Source: Impatiens glandulifera
Lineage: Eukaryota; Streptophyta; Magnoliopsida; Ericales; Balsaminaceae
Assembly: GCF_907164915.1 (NCBI RefSeq)
Contig: NC_061866.1
Span: 42,348,320-42,412,319, forward strand
DNA: 64,000 nucleotides
Direction of reading: 5' to 3'
Within the stretch, counting starts at the first letter, position 1; each line of letters begins with the position of its first letter. The notes below the pieces were generated by a model, which saw only the letters and a list, made by a program, of their open reading frames with translations, was not told where the DNA came from and did no database searches. Below, one piece after another: positions 48,804-58,947 of this stretch. The position numbers were made by a program, and so were the translations under genes.

Positions 48804-48813
48804 TTATATAAAA
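48804..48813 (+). promoter_or_regulatory. TATA box of the MULE protease gene
   Basis: TATATAAAA directly downstream of the 14-bp array and followed by a CT-rich leader (48842-48859). A probable leader intron runs from GT at 48959 to AG at 49411-49412, just before the start codon. Confidence 0.5.
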
Positions 48814-49264
48814 ACCCAAATAAGCCTCGACCACTATTCATGCTCTCTCTCTCTCTCTCGCACCCGACGACGCACCTGCCTCGACGACGCACCTGCCTCG
48901 ACGTCTCTTCCTGCTCGTCTTCGTCTTCATCTTCTCGTTCATTCATTGACTTCTTGAGGTTAGTTTTAGTTATGTTTGTTTATGTTCATGTTAGGTTTTA
49001 GGGTTGGTTGCTTCTTGTTTGCAAATGGTTCATTCATGGTTTATGTTAGGGTTTAGGGTTGCTACATGCTTGCAAATGCTTCATGCATGTTTTATGTTAT
49101 GTTTTTAGGGTTGCTTCTTTCTTTCAAAAAGTTCATGCATGTTTTATGTTAGGGTTTTAGGGTAGGTTGCTTCCTGCTTTCAAACGGTTCATGCATGTTT
49201 TATGTTAGGAATTAGGGTAGGATGCTTCTTGATTTCAAATGGTTCATGCACGGTTTATGGGTTG

Positions 49265-49302
49265 GGTTGCGTCAAGCAGCTGCGTCAAGCAGCTGCTTGA
49301 CG
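49265..49302 (+). repeat. TGCGTCA inverted cluster in the protease leader intron
   Basis: Three core motifs: two TGCGTCAAGCAG units, then the inverse CTGCTTGACGCA, so the last two form a perfect 24-bp palindrome. Confidence 0.85.
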
Positions 49303-49412
49303 CATCTGACAGTTGTTTCTAGCTATTTTGACGGTTGCTTTTCTTCTCGTTTGTTTATATTTGTTGTGAAATGTTTTCACAAACATTGTTGTTTTTCTTT
49401 TCCCTTTTGTAG

Positions 49413-52400
49413 ATGGCAGACTTCACGGTTCATGATTTTCCTGGTAGGATTTCATTGAAATCTGTCCTAGCCTTGAAAAAAGTATCTGATAGGTTTGAAG
49501 CGCTGGGTCTTATGGAGAGGGCTCTAAATTCTCAATTTCAGTATTTATTGAGAGGAGTCCCAGACTTGTTGTTCTCAGGGACCATTTTACATCAGTTGCT
49601 GGTTCGGAAGGTGAAGGCCAATTTGAATAGGATGATTTTCAACTTTAATGGGGAGGAATATACTTTTGGTCTGAAAGAGTACGCATTGATTACAGGCCTC
49701 AACTTCGACAGATTGCCTGAATACAAAGATGAATGCCGAGGTTGTCCACCCTTGCTGATAAAATATTTCAAAAGGAATACGTCAATTCGAATGATGGATT
49801 TGGAATCTATATTCATGAAATGCACCGATAAGGAAGACGCATGGAAGATCGGGTTGATCTGCTTGATTAACCAGTACCTCTTCTCATATGACCCAAAACG
49901 ACTTTTAAATCTCAAAATCATCCATATGGTTGAAGATGTTGAAGACTTCCTCCGATTTCCATGGGGGAAGGTGTCCTTTAGATTCACCATGAGGGGTCTT
50001 GACCAGGACATGAAACACCACAGGTCCGTATATATGTCCAGGAAAGGGAGTGGAGTTACTAATTCCTTTGCTTATAACGTGTATGGGTTTGTACTAGCAC
50101 TACAAGTGTGGAGCTATGAGATCATTCAAAACTTGGTCCCTAAATTCGCCACAAGGAAAGACGTTGATGGCCCTTTTCGCCCAAGGATACTGTTGTATCA
50201 ATCGAAAAGGAAGAATACATTTCAGGAGATGCAATCTGCCTTTAACAGCGCTGTGTTTTCTAAGATGCAAGAGTCCTCCGAGGAGACGAGTTTGTACAGT
50301 GGGGAGGATTTTGAACACATTAACAATTCATACGATGATTTGTTTGAGGGAGTTACTGATGGGGGAAAAAAGAGAAAGGCTGATGAAGATGTTGCTGAAG
50401 ATGATGATGATGAAGATGTTGATGAAGAACCTACTACTGTCCAACCTTCCAAGAGGAAGAGGAATGTTGAATATGATGATATATCCCCCCCCAGCAAAGC
50501 AGCCATCAAGCGTCGTAGCCTGCGTAACATGACTCCCCCATCCGCAACTTCAACACCTCCATCATCACCTCCACGTGAACCTGCACCGGCATCTCATGTT
50601 CAGATAAAGGATGCCGAAGTGATAAAGAAGGATGTCGAAGAGATAAAGAAAGATGTCGAAGAAATCAAGAGAGACATAAGAGACATCAAATTGAATCAAC
50701 AAAACTACTTTACGAGGTTTGAAAAGATGATTCTCAGTTTAAGCAACCAGTTCGCCAGCCATGTCACCAACCAGGTAATTCTGTTAGAGCTTTCTGTTTT
50801 TTACTACTTTATGTATTTGACGCGGCTGCTTGACGCAGCTGCTTGCTTGACGCAGCTGCTTGCTTGACGCAGCTGCTTGACGCAGCGCAGCTGCTTGACG
50901 CAGCTGCTTGACGCATCCTTAATTTAAATTCTTTTCACTTTTGTAGCAGGAGCAGAAGGAGAATGACATCGGTCTGAATGACAATCGTGACAATGAAGAG
51001 GAAGAAAAGCAGAATCATATTCGTGTTGAAGAAGAGGAAGAAAAGCAGATTGACATTCGTGACGAAGAAGATGAGAATGCCATTGGTCTGAATGACATTC
51101 TCAATGAAGAAGAGGAGCAAAAGGAGAATGAGAAGGTTAATAATGTTGAATTGGAGCAAGACAATGTTGAATTACCAGGGGAGAAAGAGGATGTTGAGGC
51201 TGTTCAACCGATAGAGAATGTTGAGGCTGTTGTCGAGAAAGAGGTCGTTGTCGAGAAAGAGGTCGTTGTTGAAGAAGGGGAGAAGAAAGAAGAAGGGGAG
51301 ATTGAAGAAGAAGGGGAGAAGAAAGAAGAAGGGGAGAAGAAAGAAGAAGGGGAGATTGAAGAAGAAGTGGAGAAGAAAGAAGAAGTGAAGAGAAAACCGA
51401 TTCAAAAGACTTTTAAGAAGAAGGTTGGGAAGAAGAAAGACGAAAATGACGAAGATGAACTGGAAATAGTGAATACTCCTCCTCCTCTTCCTAAGAAAGT
51501 CATATTGGTCACGCGAAGGAATAGGAGGCCGAAGAATGATCCAGATTTCACCGACCCCAATCTGAAACAGCCCAAGTTGAAAGATCCAATCACCGTCAAT
51601 CCACTTCTAAAATATGACGATCAACTTCTTCATCAATTGCAAACATGGCTTAAAGATCCAAACACTGACAACAACAAAATTGAGCTCCATACTATATTAG
51701 GTGATAAGGCATTATTTCGCAGAATGCTAAAAAGGTTCACCTGGCTGACTGATAATGTAAGTAATATTTATGTTACAATAATTTTAGATTTGCAGATTGT
51801 ATTTTAAATGTGTTTCTCTTGTGTAGGAAATCGATGCAGGTTGCTTCATTCTGAGAAGAAGAGCTTGGGTATATCCAAAGACATATAAGAAGAACTTCTT
51901 TATTGGAGATTGTTGGCTCCACACCAGGTTCACTGCTGAGTACGCTGCGTTTAACAAAAGTCGTATTGAGTTTGACATTGAAAACTTTTTCGAATACTTC
52001 TTGGGCGATGACAGCAACTATAGGAATAGTTGGAAAGTATGCGATGATATATATATTCCTTTGAACATCAAAGACGTCCACTGGGTACTTTGTGTTGTCC
52101 GTCTACAGCAATGGCGCGTAGACGTATATGACTGCGATCCTGGATGTTATGCTAATCTTGATGAGTTTGTGCTACCGATGTGCCAAATGATTCCGGTTAT
52201 ATTTGACAAGGCATTGCCTCTTGAAGATAAACAACGATTTCCAATGCTCAACCCTGATTCCGTTTTGCCATACACAAGACGTCCAGAGTCAGAAGTTCCC
52301 AAAGCAACAAAGAGTGGAGATTGTGGTGTATTTGTACTTATGTATATTGAGTACTTGACTGCAGGTCTGAATCTATCAGAAGTGACCTCAAATGAGATGA

Positions 52401-52456
52401 AAGCTTGGAGAGAAAAGTGGGCAGTGAGGTTATTTCATGGTATTGTAGATCCATAG
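49413..52456 (+). CDS. MULE-borne DUF1985 / Ulp1 (C48) cysteine protease
   Basis: Three coding exons by eye: 49413-50774, 50947-51756 and 51827-52456, all phase 0 with GT-AG introns, giving 933 residues. The ATG stands right after a TTTTGTAG acceptor, so a leader intron is likely. Exon 1 codes for a DUF1985-type domain (about 20-270, with YALITGLNFDRL and WSYEI) and a nuclear-looking basic/acidic linker. Exon 2 is acidic and Glu/Lys-rich with repeats. Exon 3 is a Ulp1/SENP peptidase with the triad H809 (DVHWVL), D826 (VYDCDPG) and C890 (SGDCGVF). The oxyanion Gln usual six residues before the Cys is not seen (Ala there). Such proteins ride on plant MULEs; SUMO or related deconjugation is inferred from family. 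The acceptor at 50944-50949 is TAGCAG, so three bases may vary. Confidence 0.85.
50818..50918 (+). repeat. TGACGCA array in intron 1 of the protease gene
   Basis: About seven GCTGCTTGACGCA units filling most of the 172-bp intron, in the orientation opposite to the 14-bp promoter array. Confidence 0.9.
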
Positions 52457-53006
52457 GTTATTTATGAAACTTTTGTACTGTACTGATATCAAATTTGGGG
52501 TTATTAATGTTAATCTCAAACCTTTGTAATATGGTTGATTTAATGATATAAAATGTTGTTTATGATATATATGTTATTGTAATTAATTAAATGCCTGAAG
52601 TACACAGTTATATAAATCATGTCTAATGTAATAGGTTCTGCACTAATGTAAACCATGTTTCGTCAAGCAGTTTCGTCAAGCAGCTGCGTCAAGCAGTTTC
52701 GTCAAGCAGCTGCGTCAAGCAGTTTCGTTAAGCAGCTGCGTCAAGCAGCTGCGTCAAGCAGCTGCGTCTAGAAAAACACTTGGTAGAAAAACCCTGTCCC
52801 TGTATTATATTCACCAGAAAACTACAAAAACACCAGAAAATACCAGAAAACAACATTAACACCATTAACAATACAATACACTTTACTGAATCCTTGAATC
52901 TTGAATCCTTGATGCAAAAACAACATTAACACCTCCACACAAGACATTTGGTAATAAGTCTACAAAAACAACATTAACACCACAACACAACACTAACAAG
53001 TTCATT
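52457..53006. other. Intergenic gap between the convergent MULE genes
   Basis: Holds both 3' ends. 52662-52770 is a TGCGTCA-type array; the remainder is AC-rich and simple (AACATTAACACC repeats near 52852-52980). Confidence 0.7.
52662..52770 (+). repeat. CGTCAAGCAG array between the two MULE genes
   Basis: About eight units alternating TTTCGTCAAGCAG and CTGCGTCAAGCAG (13-bp period). Confidence 0.9.
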
Positions 53007-56000
53007 CTAAGCTAATGGCTCGTAAGATTGAGTTGATGGCTCGTAGAGCTGAGATGAGGGCTCGTACAGTTGAGATGATGATGGCTCATTCTGCTGAGAT
53101 GATGAGGGCACATGCTGCTGAGATGATGAGGGCTCATGCTGCTGAGATGATGCTCTTGCTCTTGCGGTAGACGGTGCAGGCATCACTGCTTTGCATGTTG
53201 CTCTATTATGTCCTAGACCTGCACATGAACTGCATCGTCTCGGGACCTTACGGACCTCACCTTGGGATGTCCTACGTTTAGTTTGTGGCCGACCTTTCTT
53301 AACCTTCACAGGTGGTTTTAGACACACGCGTTGTTTGATAATATCGGGAAGATCCCAATTCTCTTCATCACCAACCGGATAACATGTCTCCGCATATGCA
53401 TTCAACCAAGATACAGTTGTATAATACCTATGAGAAGGAAAATAAAACGATTAAAAATAGGTTAAATAAATAAGTTCAAAACGATTAAATACCTTGAGCA
53501 TAAGTCGTAAGGAACCACATTCCTGTGACGGGCAGCAGCCAGTGCATGTGTACAAGGAAGACCGGAGACTTCAAATACCCTACAAGTGCAGTCCTTGTCC
53601 TTCAAATTGACTTTATAATGTGCCTCATTATCATGCACATACAACTCAAATCGGTTAAGGGATGATACGGTATAGAATCTTGCTTTCTCAAAACCATCAC
53701 ATAATAACTTTTCATACGTTGGAGATAAAAATTCTTGGTGGTTGGGCGCTTTTTCTCTTCTATCATTAAACCACCCTTGTAATGTTGTTCTTAAAAACTC
53801 AAGCATTGCTGAAATTGGATACTTTCTGGCTTCCCTGCACTGACTATTCAAACTCTCTGCATAATTGCTTGTGAGTTGATTGTATCGTTTACCGGGGAAA
53901 TATGCTCTACTCCATCTTTGAAACCCAATCTCTTCCAAATATGCAGCAATCATATGATCTTTAACCCTGATCTTGTCAAAAAACCGATTAAATTGGGGGA
54001 TAGTGTACGCACGAGAAGCCAAATCAAACTCGACATGACAATTATCAGTTTTGAATTTGGCATTAATATTCATCTTTATGTGATATGTGCACGCACCGTG
54101 GTCTGCTTCTGGAAAAACAGCACACAAGGCATTGGCTATACTTGGGTGTCTATCGGATATGAAGACGAGATCATCAACTAATCCAATTTCTTCTCTAAGT
54201 TTTTGCATGAAATAAGTCCACGAGTTATTATTCTCTGAATCAACAACGCCAAATGCAACAGGATACAGTTGCTCATTGGCATCCAATGCAACATCCACCA
54301 ATAGTTGACCTCCCACCTTGTGCTTGAGAAAACTTGCATCAACACACAATACGGGACGACAGAAGGCTTTGAAACCCCTAATTGAGAGGCCTAGAGACAT
54401 GAACATATATTTGAAGTGCCCGTGCTCGTCTGTCTGAATATCTGTTATGGTACCCGGATTATTCTTCTCCAACATGTATAGGTATGAAGGCAATTTTCCA
54501 TAGGAATCCTCTACCGTTCCTCGCACCGCCGTTAAAGCCGTTTCCCTTGCCCTCCAAGCCTTATTATAAGTCAAAAACATCCCATAATCTGACTGCATGT
54601 CTTCAATTATTTTTTTAGGCAAGTGGTTATGGTGATGGTCCATGTACTTACCCTTCATGCACTGCCCAATAACCCATGCCGGTGTTTGCATTTTTTTTTC
54701 CGGCCTCGACAAAACTGAGCATGAGTGTTGTCGATTGAATTTCCGAATCTCAAACATCTCGGAAAACTTACCTTTCACAGCACGTAAGCTCCACTTGCAT
54801 GTCTCATCCATACATTTCACATACCAAAGATGTTTTCGAGACTTTTTCACTTTGAATTCAAAATGATAAGTCATCGCATATTTATATAGCGTCAGTTGAA
54901 GTTCTTTTTTAGTATCAAATAACGTACCGACTTCCAATACGGTTTCACTAGTTAACGCCAATGCAAATGAAGGGTCTGTCGGTGATACGTCTGTAGGGTC
55001 TGTCGATGGTGTACCCATTGACGCTCTTGCACTAGATGGTGTACCCATTGACGCTCTTGCACTAGATGGTGTACCCATTGACGCTCTTGCACTAGATGGT
55101 GTACCCATTGACGCTCTTGCACTAGATGGTGTACCCATTGCTCTTGCACTAGATGGTGTACCCATTGGTGTAGGTATTGACCGGTGCGGCGTGCGTGCAA
55201 CTGCTGATGCAGGACTAGTAGTAGCTTGGAAATCACTAACCCGTTCATAATTAAAGTCAATAACGCGTTCATGATTAATCAGTTCATGATGAGCCCGTTC
55301 ATCTTCTTCTCCTCCTCCTTCATTATCACTTTCAAATAAAATCTGTTGAGAAACAACTCGAGAAACAACGCCGGGTATACTTTTTTGAGTAATGATTGGT
55401 AGTGTAGTATCTTGACTTGGGTACTTCTCTACTAATGAGACACAAAGTGGTGACGAAGACGACGAACTTCGACCCGATATCAACCGTGATAAATACATGC
55501 CCACATCTTTATCTCCCTCAATAACAACAGGGGGAAGTTTTGCAGAAGGATCATACATGACTTTAATCACTAAATCATATGCAGACTTTTGCACGTTAAT
55601 CGTCTCATAGATTGTATCAACTAATTGAGCAAATGTAGTACATTGAGGTATATCCATGGTTTTGCATGATTGTGCAGAGAAAGACCTGGTACCATTGGCT
55701 GCAATTTGCCACTCTCCATTGTACACAACAAATACGTCAGCAAATACTTCAGCTGCAATTGAAAAAATTATAGTATAAATCGAGAGACACCGTAACAATG
55801 AAATGCAAGTAATAGTTATAAATGGTCTGGGGTGCGTTACGCATCTGCGTAACGCAACTACGTGACGCAACTGCGTTACGCAACTACGTGACGCAACTGC
55901 GTTACGCACCCGGTTTCCGCCGCGACGGTGGCATTCCACCTGCTCATTCCCTAATCACTACAGCCTAACAACCAAAGCAATCCAAGAGATAAATGAAGAA

Positions 56001-56034
56001 GGAGAAGAATACCTGTAGCAGCAGAAAGAGACAT
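53007..56034 (-). CDS. MULE transposase (mudrA-like)
   Basis: Three exons by eye: 56034-56013 (22 nt, MSLSAAT), 55752-53493 and 53427-53007, joined in frame by GT-AG introns of 258 and 65 bp; 900 residues. After an N-terminal MuDR-type domain comes a linker with five GTPSSARA(S)M repeats, a DNA-binding zinc domain (about 285-355, C/C...H-x-C), and the MULE transposase core with D479 (LCVDASFL), D541 (FISDRHPS) and E640 (NYAESLN), the last in the family's usual context. A SWIM finger follows (CTC ... CTH at about 729-743). The last exon adds a basic region and a CCHC knuckle (CSSCAGLGHNRATC). All catalytic residues are present, so cut-and-paste activity is plausible. The two-intron model rests on frame continuity. 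Confidence 0.88.
55010..55170 (-). repeat. 30-bp coding repeat in the transposase linker
   Basis: Four full 30-bp copies and a shorter one of a unit coding MGTPSSARAS. The units are nearly identical in DNA, so they expanded recently and in frame. Confidence 0.9.
55828..55914 (-). repeat. Palindromic TGCGT(N)ACGCA array in transposase intron 1
   Basis: About seven half-sites forming TGCGTTACGCA, TGCGTAACGCA and ACGTGACGCA palindromes, all inside the first intron (55753-56012). Confidence 0.88.
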
Positions 56035-56163
56035 GGTGAAGGAAGAGAGGATTCAGCCGTCGTCTTCGTCGGTCGGTGGTTGGGTTTTTTAGAGAGAAGG
56101 AGGAGAAGGGAAGTGAAGAAAGAGAAGAAGAAAGAAAGAATGAAAAGAACTGATATTTTTTTC

Positions 56164-56172
56164 CTTATATAG
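56164..56172 (-). promoter_or_regulatory. TATA box of the MULE transposase gene
   Basis: CTATATAAG on the minus strand, about 130 bp upstream of the ATG, followed by a pyrimidine-rich leader. Confidence 0.55.
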
Positions 56173-56199
56173 TAAGGGCATTGTGGACTTTTCACAATG

Positions 56200-56240
56200 C
56201 CCTCAGGTGCGTCACGCAACGGGAGGGTGCGTGACGCAAC
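56200..56240 (-). promoter_or_regulatory. Right subterminal TGCGTGACGCA motifs
   Basis: Two motifs (TGCGTCACGCA and TGCGTGACGCA) just upstream of the transposase TATA box and inside the TIR; candidate transposase or host-factor binding sites. Confidence 0.5.
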
Positions 56241-56264
56241 GGGGGTATTTTCGGCAGAAAAATG

Positions 56265-56350
56265 TTTGGGGGTCACCAGCGCTATAAAAATCTTGGGCCC
56301 GCACCATCGGCTATTAGGCCCTATTTTGGGGTCATTTCCTCAAATTTCCC
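56265..56350 (-). repeat. Right terminal inverted repeat of the MULE
   Basis: Inverted partner of 48006-48091, ending ...TTCCTCAAATTTCCC. Confidence 0.93.
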
Positions 56351-56359
56351 AAAATAAAA
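56351..56359. other. Right target-site duplication of the MULE
   Basis: AAAATAAAA, identical to the left duplication. Confidence 0.85.
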
Positions 56360-56999
56360 TGGCACAATCAGACTTAACTCACAGGTTGAACACTCTTACC
56401 TGTGGGGATTCGACGCTATGGCCCACACTCCGCTCCAAATTAACCGTCTTTATTCCAAAATAAATTTGACATTTTTATTTTATCATGACATGACATGTTA
56501 CACATTTTTTTTAAAATAAAATAAAACACAATCCTAATATTGTTTCATGATAAAAGATTCTACTTATGTCATAGTCTAGGATCTAAATGAAACATGTTTT
56601 TTTCATTCTTAAAATGCATAACGTAGGTAGTAAATATTAACCGAAAACTGATAAACGATTCGGGTCAAAAATTCTTTAAACCTGCAATGTGTTCGTAAAT
56701 TAAAATTAGTATGTACAAAATTTAGAAATAATTTAAGAATCATTATGAAGTTTTTCTCATATTTTTTAACATATCTAACACAAGTTATAGATATTGAAAG
56801 TTAAGCTAAGTGACATAAAATGATCAAATTGTTCTTAATCAGAAATTTTGAGTTTCATAAAATATAAAAAATTAATAATTATTGTATTTTAGAAGAAAAA
56901 AAAATGTGTCACAAGAGGTTAAGCACATAACCCTCAAACACACTAAATTAAACATTTAACTATGCACAAAACTTAGATGATAATAATAATAATAATTGT

Positions 57000-57560
57000 A
57001 ACATAAAAAATCAACCCCTTCCTGAGAAGGGGTTTTCGTTTACTCGATAGTTGCGTCCCATAACTCACATTCCTCTCGAGTCTTGAGTGAGACGAGGAAC
57101 CAAAATGATAGGCTTGATTAGAGTGCATTTAAAAAACATCGATTTAGACTAGTTTTGACTTTTTAGAGTCGCCACATAATTTATTACTCGAAAAATTAGA
57201 AAAGAAAAATATTTTGTGTGTTCAAACACATTTTAGAGATTATATTTTTGGTTCGGTGATTAATTACACGTGAGAAATGGCTCTCACACTATGTCTCACA
57301 TTTCTGTCACATTATAGTCTCTACTTTAATTTTTTGTCATTTAAAAGAATATTATTTTACACCTCATTTATCCAATCTTATGAGATGTGTTTAAAGATAA
57401 ATCCAAACTTAAACCTATGTGTAGTTTTGTATCATTAAGTTCTTAAAACATGCGTCTATGTCATGATCATAAATCTAAACTTAATGAAATAAAATAAAAT
57501 GCTAGTACCTATAGGGCGAGAAGTGAGTATCAAAAATGGTACTTATAAAAAAAAAAAAAA
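57000..57560. repeat. Possible relic of a Gypsy-type LTR element
   Basis: The phrase TTAGAGTCGCCACATAATTT followed by CGAAAAATTAG resembles the GAGTCGCCAC...AATTAG words common in Gypsy (Tat/Ogre-like) elements of dicots. No protein domain or paired LTR is seen. Confidence 0.3.
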
Positions 57561-58165
57561 GTTTAAAGGTTAGTTTGAAAAGAAAAGTAAAATTCAAACA
57601 AAATCTTATTTAAGTTTTATTTTTATATATTATTTTTTATTGATAATAATTTTATTGCATTTTTATATTATATATATTGAAATTTAATTTAATACAAGGT
57701 TTAAAAGAAGTAAGAAATTAAAAGAAATATTCAAAGGGTTCTAAATAAGTATATTTTTTGTTTTTATTGAAAATATTATTTTTGGATATTTTATATTATT
57801 TTGGATGTTTTAAAATTAATTAAAGTATCTGGATTAAAATAAAAACAAAGATCTAGCAAGAATTGGGAAACCAAACTCTTTAAATGGAGTTAGGTGGCCG
57901 GGTAGATGGATCGGCTAAAGGTGGGTAAGCGGGTTTCGAAACAGATGGATCGGCTAAAGGTGGGCAAGCCTGTAACCCCTTTTATTTTATTTATTTTATT
58001 GTTACCTCTTTGTTTTCTGAATCTGAACCATTCAACCCCACATATACACACTTTCTAAGAATATGTGAAATGAAAAGATAAAATATTAATTTTAATTAAG
58101 ATATTTTTATTATATTAAAATAAAGTCTAAATTTTAATTATAAATGGGTTAAAATGTGAGTGTCT

Positions 58166-58253
58166 ATAATAATAATAATAATTTCATTAATAATAAAAAT
58201 AATAAAAATAAAAATAATAACAATTTCATTAATAATAATAATAATTTCATCAT

Positions 58254-58297
<44 letters not shown>

Positions 58298-58440
58298 TTA
58301 TTAATAATAATAATAATAATTTTATTATTATAATTATTATTATTATTAATATCATTATTATTATTAATAATAATAAATTCAGAATTTATAATAATAATAA
58401 TTTTATTATTAATAATAAATTGATTATTAATAATATTAAA
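58166..58440. repeat. Long imperfect (TAA)n microsatellite
   Basis: About 275 bp of AAT/ATT triplets, switching strand sense near 58320, which lets the two halves pair. Confidence 0.93.
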
Positions 58441-58553
58441 AAATAAAGTAAGAGCAAAATTAATAAGAAATAAACCTAAACCTCTGTAAAACAAACAATA
58501 AACAGATTTTTTTTTCAAATAATTGAAAAGAAAATTTTAAATTAACCTAAATC

Positions 58554-58680
58554 ACGGATATGGAAGTTCATCTAATTGAACTTTCCTTTATCATAAGAAT
58601 GATGTTTACATAATTAATGTCACAAATGGATTTGATCACCACATAAGAGTTATGGAAATGCAAAATGCTTTGAAGAATAG
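58554..58680 (-). pseudogene. Scrap of a sixth BLUS1-like kinase gene
   Basis: Two pieces of the kinase genes lie joined: 58554-58624 matches the segment around the catalytic loop and the DFG side of copies 3/4 (for example GGATATGGAAG, AATTGAACTT, ATTAATGTCAC), and 58625-58680 matches the VVIKSIN/FCIPMN segment (ATGGATTTGATCAC, ACATAAGA, ATGCAAAATGCT). In the intact genes these are about 200 bp further apart, so an internal deletion joined them. Same strand as the cluster. Small indels break the frame. Confidence 0.75.
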
Positions 58681-58947
58681 AAAATAACAATTCTCCTTTT
58701 CCATCTATAATGATAAAATAAGCTAAATTTTAGATGCATTCTTGTCCAAATTTGAGTGTAAGAATGCAAATATTAATTAGATAGTAAAAGTAGAAGAAAA
58801 ACAATTATTGATACACCGAGATGAAGACATAAATACTAACCAATTTTGTACAATTTTTTTTTTCCAGAATTCAATAGTTCTATCTTCTTGAAGAAAAACT
58901 TTGAAGAGAATTTGTAGATCACTAAACATTATTCAAGGATCTAATTA
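58681..58947. other. 3' flank of the Csl gene
   Basis: AT-rich; should contain the 3' UTR of the glycosyltransferase gene. Nothing else seen. Confidence 0.5.

Larger units (their letters stand above)
48006..56350. mobile_element. Complete Mutator-like element (MULE) with transposase and Ulp1 protease genes
   Basis: An 8,345-bp DNA transposon bounded by 86-bp inverted repeats and 9-bp target duplications. It carries a mudrA-type transposase gene on the minus strand (53007-56034) and a DUF1985-Ulp1 protease gene on the plus strand (49413-52456), which converge on a short intergenic gap. Both genes are open after splicing and have recognisable catalytic residues, so the element looks capable of autonomy. 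MULEs with an added Ulp1-like (C48) protease gene are a known plant group (Kaonashi/KI-MULE type). Near-identity of the TIRs and a perfect duplication point to a fairly recent insertion. Confidence 0.93.
56360..58553. other. Gene-free spacer right of the MULE
   Basis: No gene. A 9-bp stem hairpin (AACCCCTTC/GAAGGGGTT) lies at 57013-57034, a doubled phrase GATGGATCGGCTAAAGGTGGG at about 57907 and 57945, and the LTR-like and trinucleotide repeats listed apart. Confidence 0.5.

Noticed and set aside
48099..49001. Repeat-bearing open frames over the 14-bp array (up to 151 codons)
   Set aside because: They arise because the repeat unit has no stop in any plus frame; three overlapping frames give the same peptide, and there is no family likeness.
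55753..55939. Longer transposase start at 55939
   Set aside because: That stretch lies in the first intron, contains the TGCGT(N)ACGCA array, and lacks family likeness; the 22-nt exon at 56013-56034 splices in frame.
58138..58518. Asn/Ile repeat frames over the (TAA)n tract
   Set aside because: Pure translation of a trinucleotide repeat on both strands.
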